A DNA stretch of 64,000 bases from Synanceia verrucosa (Eukaryota > Chordata > Actinopteri > Perciformes > Synanceiidae), in contig CM056558.1 in NCBI GenBank assembly GCA_029721515.1, positions 11,997,240 through 12,061,239 on the forward strand. The letters run 5' to 3'. Position 1 is the stretch's first letter. Every line of letters begins with the position of its first letter. Position numbers and translations under genes: made by a program. Of the stretch, positions 24,427-37,032 are shown piece by piece. The notes beneath the pieces are model-generated. The model saw only the letters and a list, made by a program, of their open reading frames with translations. It had not been told where the DNA came from and did not search any database.

Positions 24427-27400
24427 AACTGTCTTATTTTCTGGGCCTGCTGTCTGGAGGCCCAGAGTATCTAGCAGCACCCCTGCACGTGCACATAGGC
24501 CGTGTTAAAAAAAACACAAACACACAGGTAGTATTTCTCCCCTGGAGATAGCTGGCTTGGCTCCCCCTCTGTGCCTGTGAGTTTGGCCTGAGTGATTTAC
24601 ATTGTGTTTGAAAGAGGGCGGCTGGCTGTGTCTTAATGCAGTGCACCATGAGGGAGGGAGAAGTGGCCCATAATGAATTGGTGTTAATGAGCTGTTAACT
24701 CTGCTCCGGCCCAAAGCACCACAGTAACCCCTGCTGCCAATACAACATGAATATACACAATCTCTCACCCACGCACACCTACACACAGTTGAATGCATAC
24801 TTTTGCTAAGAAAGACACCAGTCGCCCAAGTGCACATACAGACGTCACGTCACCACAGGCTCTCTCACACACACTCACTCGTTCACATGTTCACTGTCAG
24901 AGGCATACATGTGCATGCACACATAACTACCACAAGCACCTACACACACACACACTCACATACCCAACACATACTCAGTCAATCAGCCTCTCACTCCCAG
25001 GCTAAACAGCCCCCTGGCTCAGAGGCAGTAAATCTTCCTCATGCTGACATGTACTTGTGGATGGCGCACACCCAGCCGAGCTGCTGAGCAGATCAGAGTC
25101 AAATAACATTTGCAAATGATTCTCAGTGTTTGTTTTTCCCTAATGGAGCTCCAGGTGGACGGGGTTTACCATATTTCACATGAGGTCAAGTGTCAGACAG
25201 CAGCAGAAAAGAATTTTGACTGTATTTTAAAGTTATGTCCTTTTTTTAGCACTCAAAATGTTGCAAACTTTTCCACCTAAATACTCAAAAATGTTACAGA
25301 ATGTATTATTTATTGTATATGAGGTCCTGTTGTTCCTGTAACATGTTTCAGGGTGTACGAAATTATATAATTCAGTTTTTCTTTATTGTAGAACAATCAC
25401 TCCTCCAACCACTGTTACCAAAATGAGCACCACTAATGTCTACTGTTGTTGACCTGAAAGTTTTTGTCATATCAGTGTAACTACTAATTTTTATTCGCTA
25501 TATTCTATATTCTATTCTATACTTTCAGGTGCAGTATATGTGATTTTTGTTGTACATTGCCAGCATCATGCAGAGAATAAAATTTTAGCTTACAATAAGA
25601 CTTCCACCTTTTGTGCTCTTATATAATAAAAATTGCTCGTTTTTGTTAACGGTATGTTGCGCTGCCTCTAAAACACCCATGCACAGGTTTGTTCTCAGTA
25701 TACCATGCAATGTTCATCTGCCTTCCATCAACTTCCATGTGAACAGGTCTGAAAAGGACATAAATTTTTGGTGCTTATTTATTTGTTTTTATAAAGATAC
25801 CTTATGATGACATAACTGTGTAATAAAACTTTGCCTTTGTTAACCCAAACCTCCATAGTGGTGCATTTGTATGCTTTTGTATGTTGATACAGTTAATAAA
25901 ACATAATGAGTGCTTTCACCAGAATTACAATTTACCATTAGTTGCCCGTGTGCCTCTGCACAACCAAGATAAATTCCTTCACGTTTTATTTTGTATATAA
26001 ATGACTATGAGCCGGTGGCTGTTGAGGCAGGATCCCAGGCTGCTCTCTGCCGGGAGGACAAAGGCACTCTCTCTGCACCCGCACAACGCTGGCTGAGAGC
26101 AAATTGTCCCAGAGCTGATACTGAGCCAGATAAGCCTGCTCTACACTAACTCACACTGTCTTTCTCACACACACACACACACACACACATATGCAGTCCT
26201 ACATGCTTCTACTGTGAGAAACCAAATATGGAAAAAAGACAGTTCTGTGTTTGTAGTGTTTGACTCACCTGAGGTTGTTTGTGTGTATGTGTGTAGTTTA
26301 ATGTGTGTGAGAACATTTTGCTGTTCCATGTGCAAACTGTACGCTCCCACGTTAAGCCTGTCGGAGGGGCCAATTAACGGAGGATGCTGTTAAGTGAGTT
26401 TAGAGGCTTCGCTGGAGATTTAGGGGAAGAAAAATGGCCGCCCGCAAGGTGCTTTGATAGTCCCTGACAGCGCTGGTGCTTGATAGCTAGCAGCTGGTCC
26501 AGGTGTCAGCCTGAGCACGCACACACACACATGCATGTACACAGTGCCAGCCTCATTAAGGTCACCTTAACAGGAGAGCTCCTTGTGGTTTAGAACTGAG
26601 TCAGATGCAGTGTGTATTTTCAGCCTGTGTGAACACATGTTAAACCACTAGCTGCTTGCCTGGTAGGAGGGGAACAGAGAAAAGGAAGGCCATATTGGGT
26701 TGGTTGTCATGCTCAAGCATTCACCTCATTTGTTATGGAATATAAAATATCCCCAGAAACAACTGGCACATTCACAGTTTCTCTTCCCAACACTCGGCAG
26801 AATTTTACAGTCCGATGTTTACAGTCATCACAACCAACAAATCTGTGTTGCTGTGTAAGTGACCATTTTATGGCACTGCCTCTTTCTGCTCTCTTCCCAA
26901 ACCAGAGTGTATTTCATTAGCAAGAGCATTGACTATGCTATTACTATGCAGTTTTTAATGCATGCTGCAGTTTGGAGAAGTCCACACCCTGAAGTCCCTG
27001 GATAATTAAAGTGGGAGGGGATCGTTGCAATGTCATGCAACAAAAAGTATCTATTTATTTTAAAAAAATCCCAAATTCCCAGTGAGTCACTTTAATGAAA
27101 CACTGTTTAAGCAGTTCAGTGAAACACTAATTAGATTTGTATTAAGGGTGCCTCATCAACAAATCCTTTCCCTGTGAAGGTAGGAAGTGTGTGTGAAGTT
27201 TGTGAGTATGTGTGCACTGGAGGGAGATCTCCACATGCAATAATTGTAATTTGGCAATAAGTAGCTTAACCAACGAGGTGAAGGAAATTGGGGGTGGGTT
27301 GCTGGGAATAAGCAGCACCATGGGGAAGGAATACAAGAGATTATTAGTTTGGAGGATGCTGCCTCACCTCCTCTCCTCACCCCCTGCAATGGCACTCTCT

Positions 27401-30400
27401 TTCCTTCAGCGAGGCCAGCATTCAGTACAGGTCAGCCATATCTAATGTTGCTGGACCTCTCCTGGCACAAGGTTACAGAACAAAGGTGTACCCTCCATTC
27501 ATGTCTTCCACCCAGGTCTGCTAATGAACATTACAGAGCGGTTCACTGAGAAGCTAAAGATGCTCACCACTGGAGTCCACTTCCCCCTGGTTTCCTAGGG
27601 TGATCGTCCTCAAAGAAAATGTTTTCTTTTACAGGCCTTTCACTTTTTGGAGTGTCTATCCTCTTATCATCCATGCAACAGGAAAGTGTGTGTGTATGTG
27701 TGTGTGTTTCCCCTCTCATGTGTCACCAATCTCATGTTTTTTTTTTCAGTGGGAACAGAGAAAGTTGATTGGAGATACATGATGACTAATATATGACATA
27801 AAATCAAATATCTGTAGCAACTTCATTCACTCACATTACACAATCACACTAAGTTGTAGTTCACACATCTAAATCCAGCTGTCTACCTTTTTTGTGAGTA
27901 GGATCCTGTCATATGTGTAAATCATTCAGGCCGTCAAAAGTCACCCAGCACCTCTGACAGTGCAAATGCTGACTGTACCAAGCAAACCTAAGCTCTCTCT
28001 GTCTGCTCAGACTGTATGCTTTGATCTCAGAATGTGTCCATTTGTGTCACTTCTGACAGGAAGTCTAACCACGGTTATACATTTGTTGATGCAGTGAGTT
28101 TTTGGGATGTGGTTTTCCTGGAGAAATTAAATCTCAGATGATACAGTGAGCCTTTGTTTGTCATTTTTCTTTGATATCTTTGATCAAATGCTATTTGCTT
28201 TTTTGCATTCAAATGTGATACTCAACCTAACCAGGTTGTAAGCAACTAATGATATCACAATATTATGATAACCTGACCTGACCATGGAGGACTGATATTA
28301 CAACTTCAGTACTCCTGAAAGCAGTTTATATGCTACTGTACATTTTGACAGGATAAAAGACATTCTGGGCATGTACAGTATGTCTGGTTGCAGAGGGGAA
28401 GCACGGTTTGGTGAAACTCTTGCAGACATGCAGGAACATGACACAGTTCCCCCAGTATATCCTCACAAACCACAATGAAGTAGCATTAATGATAAGCACC
28501 TGGATTCCCACAAGTTCCCAGTTAGGCCCAATTGTCAGTAACTGATAAATTGGGATGAGTGGGAATTATACTGTAGTGCCCAGTGAATGAACCCTTTTCA
28601 CATCAGGATGCAAAAGAGAAGCGAAAAGAGAGATGAAGCGATCCTTTATGCTGGCACTGTGTTCACATGAGAGGAGACCACACGCTTGAAAGAGAATGAG
28701 ATAGAAAAAGAGAAAGAAGGACAGTGTCTTTCTCAGACAGCCCATGAGAATCCAATACACTCCCACGCGTCTGGGCTTGTGTGTGGCCGCTGCACACACA
28801 CACACACACACACACACGCTATACCCCACATGTGCCCATGTTCATCCCCCTTCTCGTAACATCAGCTCTTTGCTCTCAAACTCCGAGGCCACACTTCCCG
28901 CCGACTTTGATGCATTTTTTACTCAATGTTGTACGACAATAATCTTTTTCACCCCTCCAAAAGAGTGGGCCATGGGAAGAAAGACCCTGCTCTTGAGGCT
29001 TTGCTTCATCTTTTGCTCCGGCTCTCCAGCGAGACAAAATCTCTTCGCCGGCACCACAGTGCGGTTCAACGGCAACTGAAAGGAGACGGGGACCAAATCC
29101 CTCTCATACACAACAAAACAACACTGTAGCCTTTTCAGTGTGACTGCCCACAAGGAAAAGGCCCTTTCTGTCCGTGGAGGACACAGTGTCTGTCTATCTA
29201 TCCGCTCCGCACAGATGTTGACACTGTTTGTTGCGGGTTAAGATGCCCTTTGTTCCCCTTATATCTTCTCTGTTATTGAGTTTTTCCTTCTTCTGGGCAA
29301 GGGCCGGAGGTAGGGACGGAAAAAAGCGGTGAAAGACCTCCGGATGGCAGTCAGCGCTCCAGGGGGCCTTTCTGCCCAGAGAGACCCCGGCAATGGGCTT
29401 CATTATGGGTAGCAGCAGGCAGCCAAGAAGGGCTGTATGCTGCAAGTATTGTGTTGTTGGAAAGACCCGAGTCCCTCTCCAGAGCTGGGTCAAAGGTTAG
29501 CCCCCCTGTGGGCTGCTCCATACCTGCCCTGTCCTGTCTCCCCCTCCACTCCCATGGGCCTGTGCAGACACAGCCAAATACAATGGAAACCAGTCAACAC
29601 ACTACTAAGGAGACTCTTAAGATTGAGAGGTAGCAGAGCGGAGAGAGTAATTCAGTGCGCTCTCCACTTTTCAATGAATAGTTAATTCGATTAATGGACC
29701 CATGAGAGGGAATAACGAGCGAGGCCGCTCAGAGGCTCCTCTCTGCAGTTTATAAGGCCATGTCTCAGCACTTCAGTAGGATAGAAATCTTATCGCAAAC
29801 ACAAAACAAAAGCGTTTTGATGACACCTCTGTTATCAGCGTTATCAGCGACAACAGGATGGTGAAAGAGCATGTCAAGCATTTGGATCCATGCTGAGCCA
29901 GATCCAGCCCCTATCGCCTTATCTTGACACCCCTGTGCATCCAGGGAATGCTTACTCGCTCTCATGCCTCCATGCACCATCAGCATTTCAAACACAAACA
30001 CACAGCACTGCTTATTGGACAGCCATGCAGCTTTGACTTAACAATGGAGTATGATTATTTACGATGTTCATAGTTGGGTGTAGCTCTTTTTAATGTTAGA
30101 ACCAATATCGGCCTGTCCACCCTGTCGGCCAATCTGCAAGATCATTGTCAATATAAATCAGTCTGTAATGCAACTCCCATAAAGTCTTAAACAACAGCTT
30201 ATAAATAAATATTAGTCAACTGGGACCTCCTCCAATGGCCCTCCAAAGAATAAGCCGGTATGGCTAATATATCTTTTTAACTCTGGCTGTGAAATTGCTA
30301 TTCATGAAGATACAACAACACCCTCTAATCCGTTTAACAGGGAAGCATATTAAACTTTTATGACAGTTTATATTTGAAAAGATATATCAGTGTCATAATG

Positions 30401-30870
30401 ATCATGATTTTCCGATGGTTTTTATTAGTTGTTAACCCAGTGGCTCTGCTGGATGAGGGAAGCTGCACAACAGAGAAAGTGGACAGAGTAATTTAGCGAA
30501 AGCATCAGTGTGCAGTATTTATGACAGAGGATTCACGCCGGTAGTCATCACTGATTGGTGCTGTCAGTGGTGATTTATGAGTGTGACGGGGCATCTCTGA
30601 CCTCAGATTAACAGTACATTAACCTTCTCCCGAGGCAAGGCCAGCGTGTCTCTTAAACCCTGACCCCCTGTCCCCTCATACCACCACAGGGGGTCTGCAG
30701 TCACCGCTCTCCCCTTCAAACTCTGCAAGATGCCACATTGTGTTCCCTCCAGGGCTATTGTGTGCATCGTTAAATAATGTGCCTTGTGCGTCCCCCAGTT
30801 CTCATGCTTATACTTCCGAGGAAAGACCATGGCTGCAGGGCTGGAGTTGTAGTGTCCAGTTTGAGTGTTA
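24427..30870. other. Gene-free stretch with candidate regulatory blocks
   Basis: No coding exon is recognised. CA microsatellites lie at about 26167-26190 and 28794-28817. Blocks at about 26370-26510, 28850-29160 and 29630-29800 combine higher GC with TAATTA/ATTA-like homeodomain words. They resemble vertebrate conserved non-coding elements in composition; conservation cannot be tested here. Confidence 0.4.
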
Positions 30871-31136
30871 TCCCAGAGGGGGCTTGACCACGAGCTGCAG
30901 GTAGCTTTTATGGTTGTCTGATGGGTTGGCTCCTTCCCCTGATGTCCTGCTGCTAGAAATTTGTTGTCTCCCTCTGGGTGTCTTTTTTAGAGTGTCAACC
31001 GTGGGGCCCCCTGATGGGCGATTTGTTGATATGATAACTCGATTATCTTCCAGGATGGATGACATTCTGGCAGAGAGCCAGTCAGCAGCGCCCAGGGAGG
31101 CACTGAATTATCTCCTTAACCTCTCCTCAGGAGGCA
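30871..31136 (+). other. Duplicated ~260-bp element, copy B (candidate conserved non-coding element)
   Basis: Direct-orientation paralogue of 4550-4813. The best-kept parts are 30947-30964, 31020-31045 (26 identical bases) and 31110-31132. No poly-A tail, tRNA-like head or target duplication marks it as a retroposon. The open frame (30914-31144) is interrupted in neither copy but lacks a splice or start context that I trust. Confidence 0.6.
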
Positions 31137-33643
31137 ACAATTAGTGGTAGTAATTGGTGAATTTGCAGTGTTACTACATGCATTGTCTAATTACTTCTCA
31201 CTCTCTTTTAGGTATGGGTGCCGAGACGCAAAGTAGCTGAGAACTTATGCAATCAGCATCTTCATCAGTCAGACAGTTCTGCCTCAGTACATCTTTCTCG
31301 TACCTTTCGCTTCTGAAACACAAAGTGACTGTCCAAATATTGTGTTGCTGGAGGGAAAGGGAAAGAGGGACTGCCTTTTCTTATTTCTCACAGATGCCAT
31401 TCTTTATGTGACTCCCTGTCTGCAATTCAGAGGCGATAATTCAATTAATGCAGCCAAGGCCTGCATTTTAAAACGTTGCCTTTTTGTCTGAGAGATTTGC
31501 ATCATAAAACTCTGCAACACAGCTGAAGGCCTTCTAAAGTTTTAAAGCTTTTAATATGTTAAGATGGCAAATATACATTCACTTTGAAATAAGGTTGTTA
31601 CCATGACAACAAGATGTGTCATAACTACACAATGTCAGGCTCAGAGTCTATTGGGATTTTTAGATGCGTTGTACGTTTTGCCTTTAAGTAAAAGTCCCCT
31701 AGTTTTGACACATTCAGGGACTTTAATTTCAAAGAGCTGGTGGAAAAAAAAGAATGTTTCAGTTATATAGCTGATGATTTCATATTAGGCTGCCAATTTC
31801 ACCTCACTTCAAGTCACTTTGGCCATGGTTTGTGTGTGTCATTCCCAGCATACCATCAGAGATACATGACATTACATTTCAATCAAATATTTCAGTTTAC
31901 CGGTATTCAGCTCAAGAGTTAGAATTCTTGTCTTGATGATTATTCCAGACTACAATATTACAATAGATGAAGTTTGGAATGGATCTTGGTGGGCAAATTA
32001 TTTCTTATTGTTTCATTAAATTTGTGAGGAGGAAGCAGAGAAGTAAAATAGTTGAGCGAGTCTACAGACAACTCAGTTAATCGTAACTGAAATCTACGAA
32101 ATCGGTGCAAATATCTACTGTCATTTCATTTTCCTCTTCCTGTGTTAAATTTCTTTACTTCTTAGTTTTTCTTTGCAAGTCCAGAAAGATCTCACAGGCC
32201 CAGTCCAGCTTAATTACCTTGCCTCATCTTCCACTTGGGTCTGTGAAGCTTGTCAACTCTTGTGACCTCTGACCTGTCATGCACTGTGGGTTTAGCCCGA
32301 CGTATTCAAGGTGTTACCATCTGTGCCCCCCCCCAACAGTCCCTCGTCTCTCTCTGTGGACAAGTCCTCTGTGTCCAGGCCTACTGGGCTGGAAAAGCTG
32401 CTTACAGTGGACTGCTTGTTTGGCTTTGTAAAAATCTCAGCCCTGGAGAAAGGATGGGCAGAGGAGTAGTAGGGCACCTGGAGGACACTTCTGCTGTGTT
32501 TTCTTTTTTTCCTCTCTCTCTCTTTGGTTAACAGTGCTTCAGATGACTGTGATTCTCTGCACCTACGAGTTAACTTGTAACCCAGTGACCTCTGACTCTA
32601 AAACAGAACAATTGCTGTTTCCAAACAGCAACAAATGTGTGTTTGTATCTTGTGTGCTTCAAGCAACCAAATAATGCAGGCAATCATATAGATGCATTTT
32701 TGATGGAATCTAATGTGTTAAATAAGTTTCTGGATTTTCTGAGCCAGTCTGTAGTCCTTTGATTGATTGACATTTAAATTTTGTTTAAACTTAGAGTATA
32801 GAAAGCTTCAACGTTTGATGGTAACGTTTTCTAGCCAAGAAATTACAAGAGCTATGAAAGAAATTCACAATGATGAGGTAAATAATAAATTCACACAATG
32901 AATGGGTTTCTCTCGGCGCACCTGCGCGTGCGGTTTGAAACCAGCTTAACTTTGTAGTTGCAGTTGCCGCTTTCCTTCGTCTTCTTCTTGTCAGTTTCTG
33001 TTACTGTCACCCACAGGTCACTAATAGAAGCTTGGATAACTCAGTTTTTTTTTCTGCCCTGTTCTCACGAGACATCTTTTCATTTAACGAGAAATATTGT
33101 CAGGATTTAGTCTCGCCCCCGAATACTAAGTGCTTTACTCTTATTCCAATGGTGGTGTCATGTCCATCAGCAGCAACTTGGGTCCAGTTTGTTGATAAAA
33201 GGACACTTTGACAAGCTGATCGCAGAAGTCGTTTCCGCTGTGAATATGTAGCCGCTTTGCACATCTAAAATGCATTTTATGTTCAGTGGAGCAAAAAGGT
33301 GTCATAACTTTTACAGGGGTCAGCTCTATTGTATGTTAAAATCCTGAATGCACTATAGAGCTTCAGGAATAAAATGTACTACAACCAAGAGAAACTTCTC
33401 CTATGTGCCAAGTATGTAGGAGAACTACAGTGGCCAAGGTGAAAATTGTGGAAAGCCTATAAATCTGGCGTTTAGTTTATCCATTCCACGCTACTGTAGA
33501 ATCAGCTTAATTAGCTGACTCAGGATGTAAATATTTACTCCTTATTCTAAGGAAACACAATATGTCTTATTTTCATACTTATTAATATTTGATTCCGTTT
33601 CTGCCACTTGTTTCGCCTAAATATCACACACTTTAATGTGATG
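31137..33643. other. Gene-free stretch
   Basis: No coding exon or classified repeat is recognised. A GC-richer patch at about 32910-33260 may be transposon-derived, but no termini were found. Confidence 0.4.
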
Positions 33644-34288
33644 CATTAAAGCAGAAGCACTGTTTGTTTTTTTTACAAATTGGACATTATTTCTGGGATA
33701 AAATACTGCCATTTGCTCACCCATATCACTTTGGAGTCATTTGGAGAATTTCTGACAATATTTGGATTTGACAATATCCATTTAACAGGAGTGAAGCGGG
33801 CACTGAAATGTATCCAGTAAATGACACAAACTTTATCATTTCTCAAATAACAGATGTTTAATAAGATGGGCTATACTATTGCTATTCTCATTTGAGTCAG
33901 TTTGAGTTGTCCCTAACTTGATTTACAGATTTACTAGGACCCCTAGTGTTCACCTATGTGGCCTTCACAGTGCCTGAACTAAAATACTTTTTTGTGATGT
34001 TGTCACATACGCATATGTGCTTTGTTTTAGTTCATGCACTGTGAAATGAGAATAGTAATCATGTAACCCATCTTATTAAACGTTTGTCATTAGAGAAATG
34101 GTCAAGTGTGTGTCATTTAGTGGCTGCATTTCTGTGCCCCCCTTCACTCCTCTTAAATGGATATCATAAAATCCAAATATCGTCAGAAGTACTCCAAACG
34201 ACTTCGAAGTGATATGGGTGAGTAAATGGCAGTATTTTATCCCAGAAATAAGGTCCAATTTGTAAAAAACATAACCTCCCCTTTAATG
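33644..34288. mobile_element. Fold-back (long inverted repeat) element
   Basis: Outer arms 33644-33893 and 34044-34288 are inverted copies of each other at roughly 85% by eye. Both start CATTAAAG and share segments such as TTTCTGGGATAAAATACTGCC. A second inverted pair (33964-33984 and 34025-34045) nests inside the spacer. The whole 645 bp could fold into one large stem-loop. There is no coding capacity; no clear target duplication was found. Confidence 0.75.
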
Positions 34289-36413
34289 TTTAGGTAAATG
34301 GAAAATGGTAAATTGGCTGTTCTTGTATCGCGACTTTCTTGTCATATGACCACTCAAAGCGTTTTAAATCACTCAACACTTTCATCACTGACAGTTGGAG
34401 GCCATGAGGGAAATCATCAATGAATGCACAGCATTGGAAGCAATTTGGGGTTAGGTATTTTGCTCATCGACACCACAGCACATGACTGTTGCTGTTGCAC
34501 AAACTAACTACAACTGTCAAAATAATGGAGTGGAAACTATTCATAAAATGGGAGTACTCATGTAAAGTACAAGTAACTTGTACCTAAAGTAGCCTGCCTG
34601 CCTCAGTCATTCTTCTGAGCAGGGATGTTCCTGATGTGAGTTTGGCTGTCAAGCACAGGGCCCTTAACAGTGAAGTGACTGCACTACGACACATGGGGAG
34701 ATAAGTGCACCTGATGTCAGACGATCCTGTCAAAGGTCCCAGAATTTAGAGCAGCAATGCCAGCTAAATGTACAAGTGCAAAACCACTGCTGTCAATCAT
34801 TTTCAAGCTATTTGCATGCCTGAAGTTTGCCCAGGTAGTTGCAGCATTCTTTATGTCAGTCTGCTGAGGTGTGACTGACGCTTGAGACCAACTGTTAAAT
34901 TGAAAACCATCTTTTGAAGGGAATTTCTGTGACCTCTGTGCGGTTTGAATCATTTCTGACAGCAGTGTACAAATAAACAGCTCAACCAGCTAAACTGTGT
35001 CCCAAAGCTTTAACAGATGGCTCTGTGGAGTCTATACACACACAATCGCACACACCCAGGACGTTCCCTGTGAGTGATGTGTCATCCTGTAGTGATGACA
35101 CCGCAAACAAGATGAGTTGGCCCAGACTTCCATTATACCCATATTCATCACTGAGTCTCCCAAAGGAACTTGTTTTATTAGATATGCTGATAGTGAGTGA
35201 ATGTTTAGTTTCTGTCTACAATTCACTGAGCTCTTTAGTAAAATGTGGTCTTGGTGATTTATTTTATAACATCCAGTACATGACACTTCTTGGGTGGCGG
35301 TACCAGGGACTTGGCATGGTGAGTACAAAATATCACTCTCAGTAGGAAGATACTACCATCTAGTGGAAAAAAATCAGCACAATATTTTACTGCTGGATAG
35401 TAACTACTATACAGTCATTATTATACAATTATACAATCCCACTTCTCTTGGCTGGTATACACAACATCAAGGATATAATCCTGTGAATATGGAAGGCATT
35501 ATAGCATATGATAGTGATGTGTAACCAGTGTAATAAAAATCTCCCTTTTAGGCATTTAAATATCAAAACCACATGAGTGTTGAAGGGTGTTAAATTGATT
35601 GGATAACTGTAAAAAATATCATGTATGATGCACCATTAATACCAAGTATGAGTCACACAGAACAATTTTTTTTTTAATTATCCACAAGTAATCTGATAGA
35701 GTTGTGGTGATGACAGCTTGAAAACATAAATAACTTAACTAAATGAATAATACAAATTATTTGTGTGAACACAACATCACCAGGAAACGAATCCCTGATG
35801 CAGATGTTTCAAATTAATCTGTACGTTCTGTGTAACCACTCAAATAAATTGAAAATTTGATGAATGTTTCAGGAGATATCATGACATTCATATCATGAGA
35901 TTATGTTGGAATGTGAAAGACAAAAAAACTCACATTCATAAGCCTAAAACACTACAGAAGCAGTGGTGTAAAATCAGCTATAATTTGTACTGAATAGTCA
36001 ACAGTGAGAAATCCACTGTTGTACTGTTTAACATTTTGCATTATGATTGCATTGACTGTTCTGAATATAATGTTTTGCATATAATATATACACAAATGTG
36101 TATTTAACAAGACATTGAAGCATTACATTTTGTTTTCTGCTTTCATATAAGTTTAAGTTGTTTAACTATGCATTGTTCTTTTTACAGGAAAACAGTGAAA
36201 CTGTGAAAACCAAATCATAGATTTGGTTGAACATTAGAGAGGAATTCCAGAGTTCCAGAGTTACACCACTAACAAGAAAATTGGATGCAGAAAAGTATGC
36301 ATTATATGTCTAATTATTAACATTGTTCCTCATACCAGAACAAAACAAGTATCATCAGAGAAATGTCAACATTAGGTTCTCATCCGAGGTACACAGTAAT
36401 CAATCCAGTAACT

Positions 36414-36415
<2 letters not shown>
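34289..36415. other. Gene-free stretch
   Basis: AT-rich; nothing recognised on either strand. Confidence 0.45.

Positions 36416-36459
<44 letters not shown>
36416..36459. repeat. (AT)n microsatellite
   Basis: About 20 AT units. The adjacent open frame reading Tyr-Ile repeats is an artefact. Confidence 0.95.
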
Positions 36460-36460
<1 letters not shown>

Positions 36461-36811
36461 TATGCTGATTCTTATCCATTAATGTGCAATTTCACATCAT
36501 TTATCATTTATACTATTCACTGTATTATCTTTATTACACCATTCAGTCCACTGTGTTCAACAGTTTGTCCACTTATGTCATTCACTTATGTTAGTTATTC
36601 GCTTAAGTTGTATATATAATGCCTTAGTTACTCACTTATGTTGTATATATGTTGCCTCAGTTTTTCCACTTGGTTGTTTTTCTACCGAAGTTCTTATTTC
36701 TCAGTTTTTATAGGCCCTCCTTGCAATGTTGCACTATCCACTTTACTGTTGTAACAATGCAAATTTCCCCATCTTTGGGACAAATAAAGGATTATCTTAT
36801 CTTATCTTATT
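36460..36811 (+). mobile_element. LINE 3'-end fragment
   Basis: The segment ends in TTTCCCCATCTTTGGGACAA, then an AATAAA-type signal, then a CTTAT pentamer repeat (36793-36811). This parallels the 3' end of the LINE at 7407-8997 (CCCCAAGGGG..ATAAA..ATTCT repeat). Only 3' UTR-like sequence remains. Confidence 0.55.
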
Positions 36812-36892
36812 TGCACAGTCCACAAGAAAAAGGACACAACAGTGAACATCACAGTAGTACTGTTACATAAAAATATTGTATTAGAAGCATAT

Positions 36893-37032
36893 TAGAAGAA
36901 GAAAAAGAAGAAGAAGAAGAATTCCTTTTTATTAATCCCCAAGCAGTCCACTCTGCACAGTTGGCCCAACCGGGACTTGAACAAGTGACAAGTAATCCAA
37001 GTCACTACAGACTGAGCTACTGCCAACCCCAA
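36893..37032 (-). mobile_element. tRNA-derived SINE
   Basis: On the minus strand it opens GGGGTTGGCAGTAGCTCAGT (A-box-like TAGCTCAGTCTGTAGTG), followed by GTTCAAGTCCC (B-box-like, near 36969-36980). It closes with a TTC-rich tail at 36893-36921. This is a different family from the SINEs at 112 and 10227. Confidence 0.7.

Noticed and set aside
24793..25005. CA-rich tract as a CRISPR-like or ordered array
   Set aside because: Irregular CA microsatellite without constant-length spacers, and this is a vertebrate genome.
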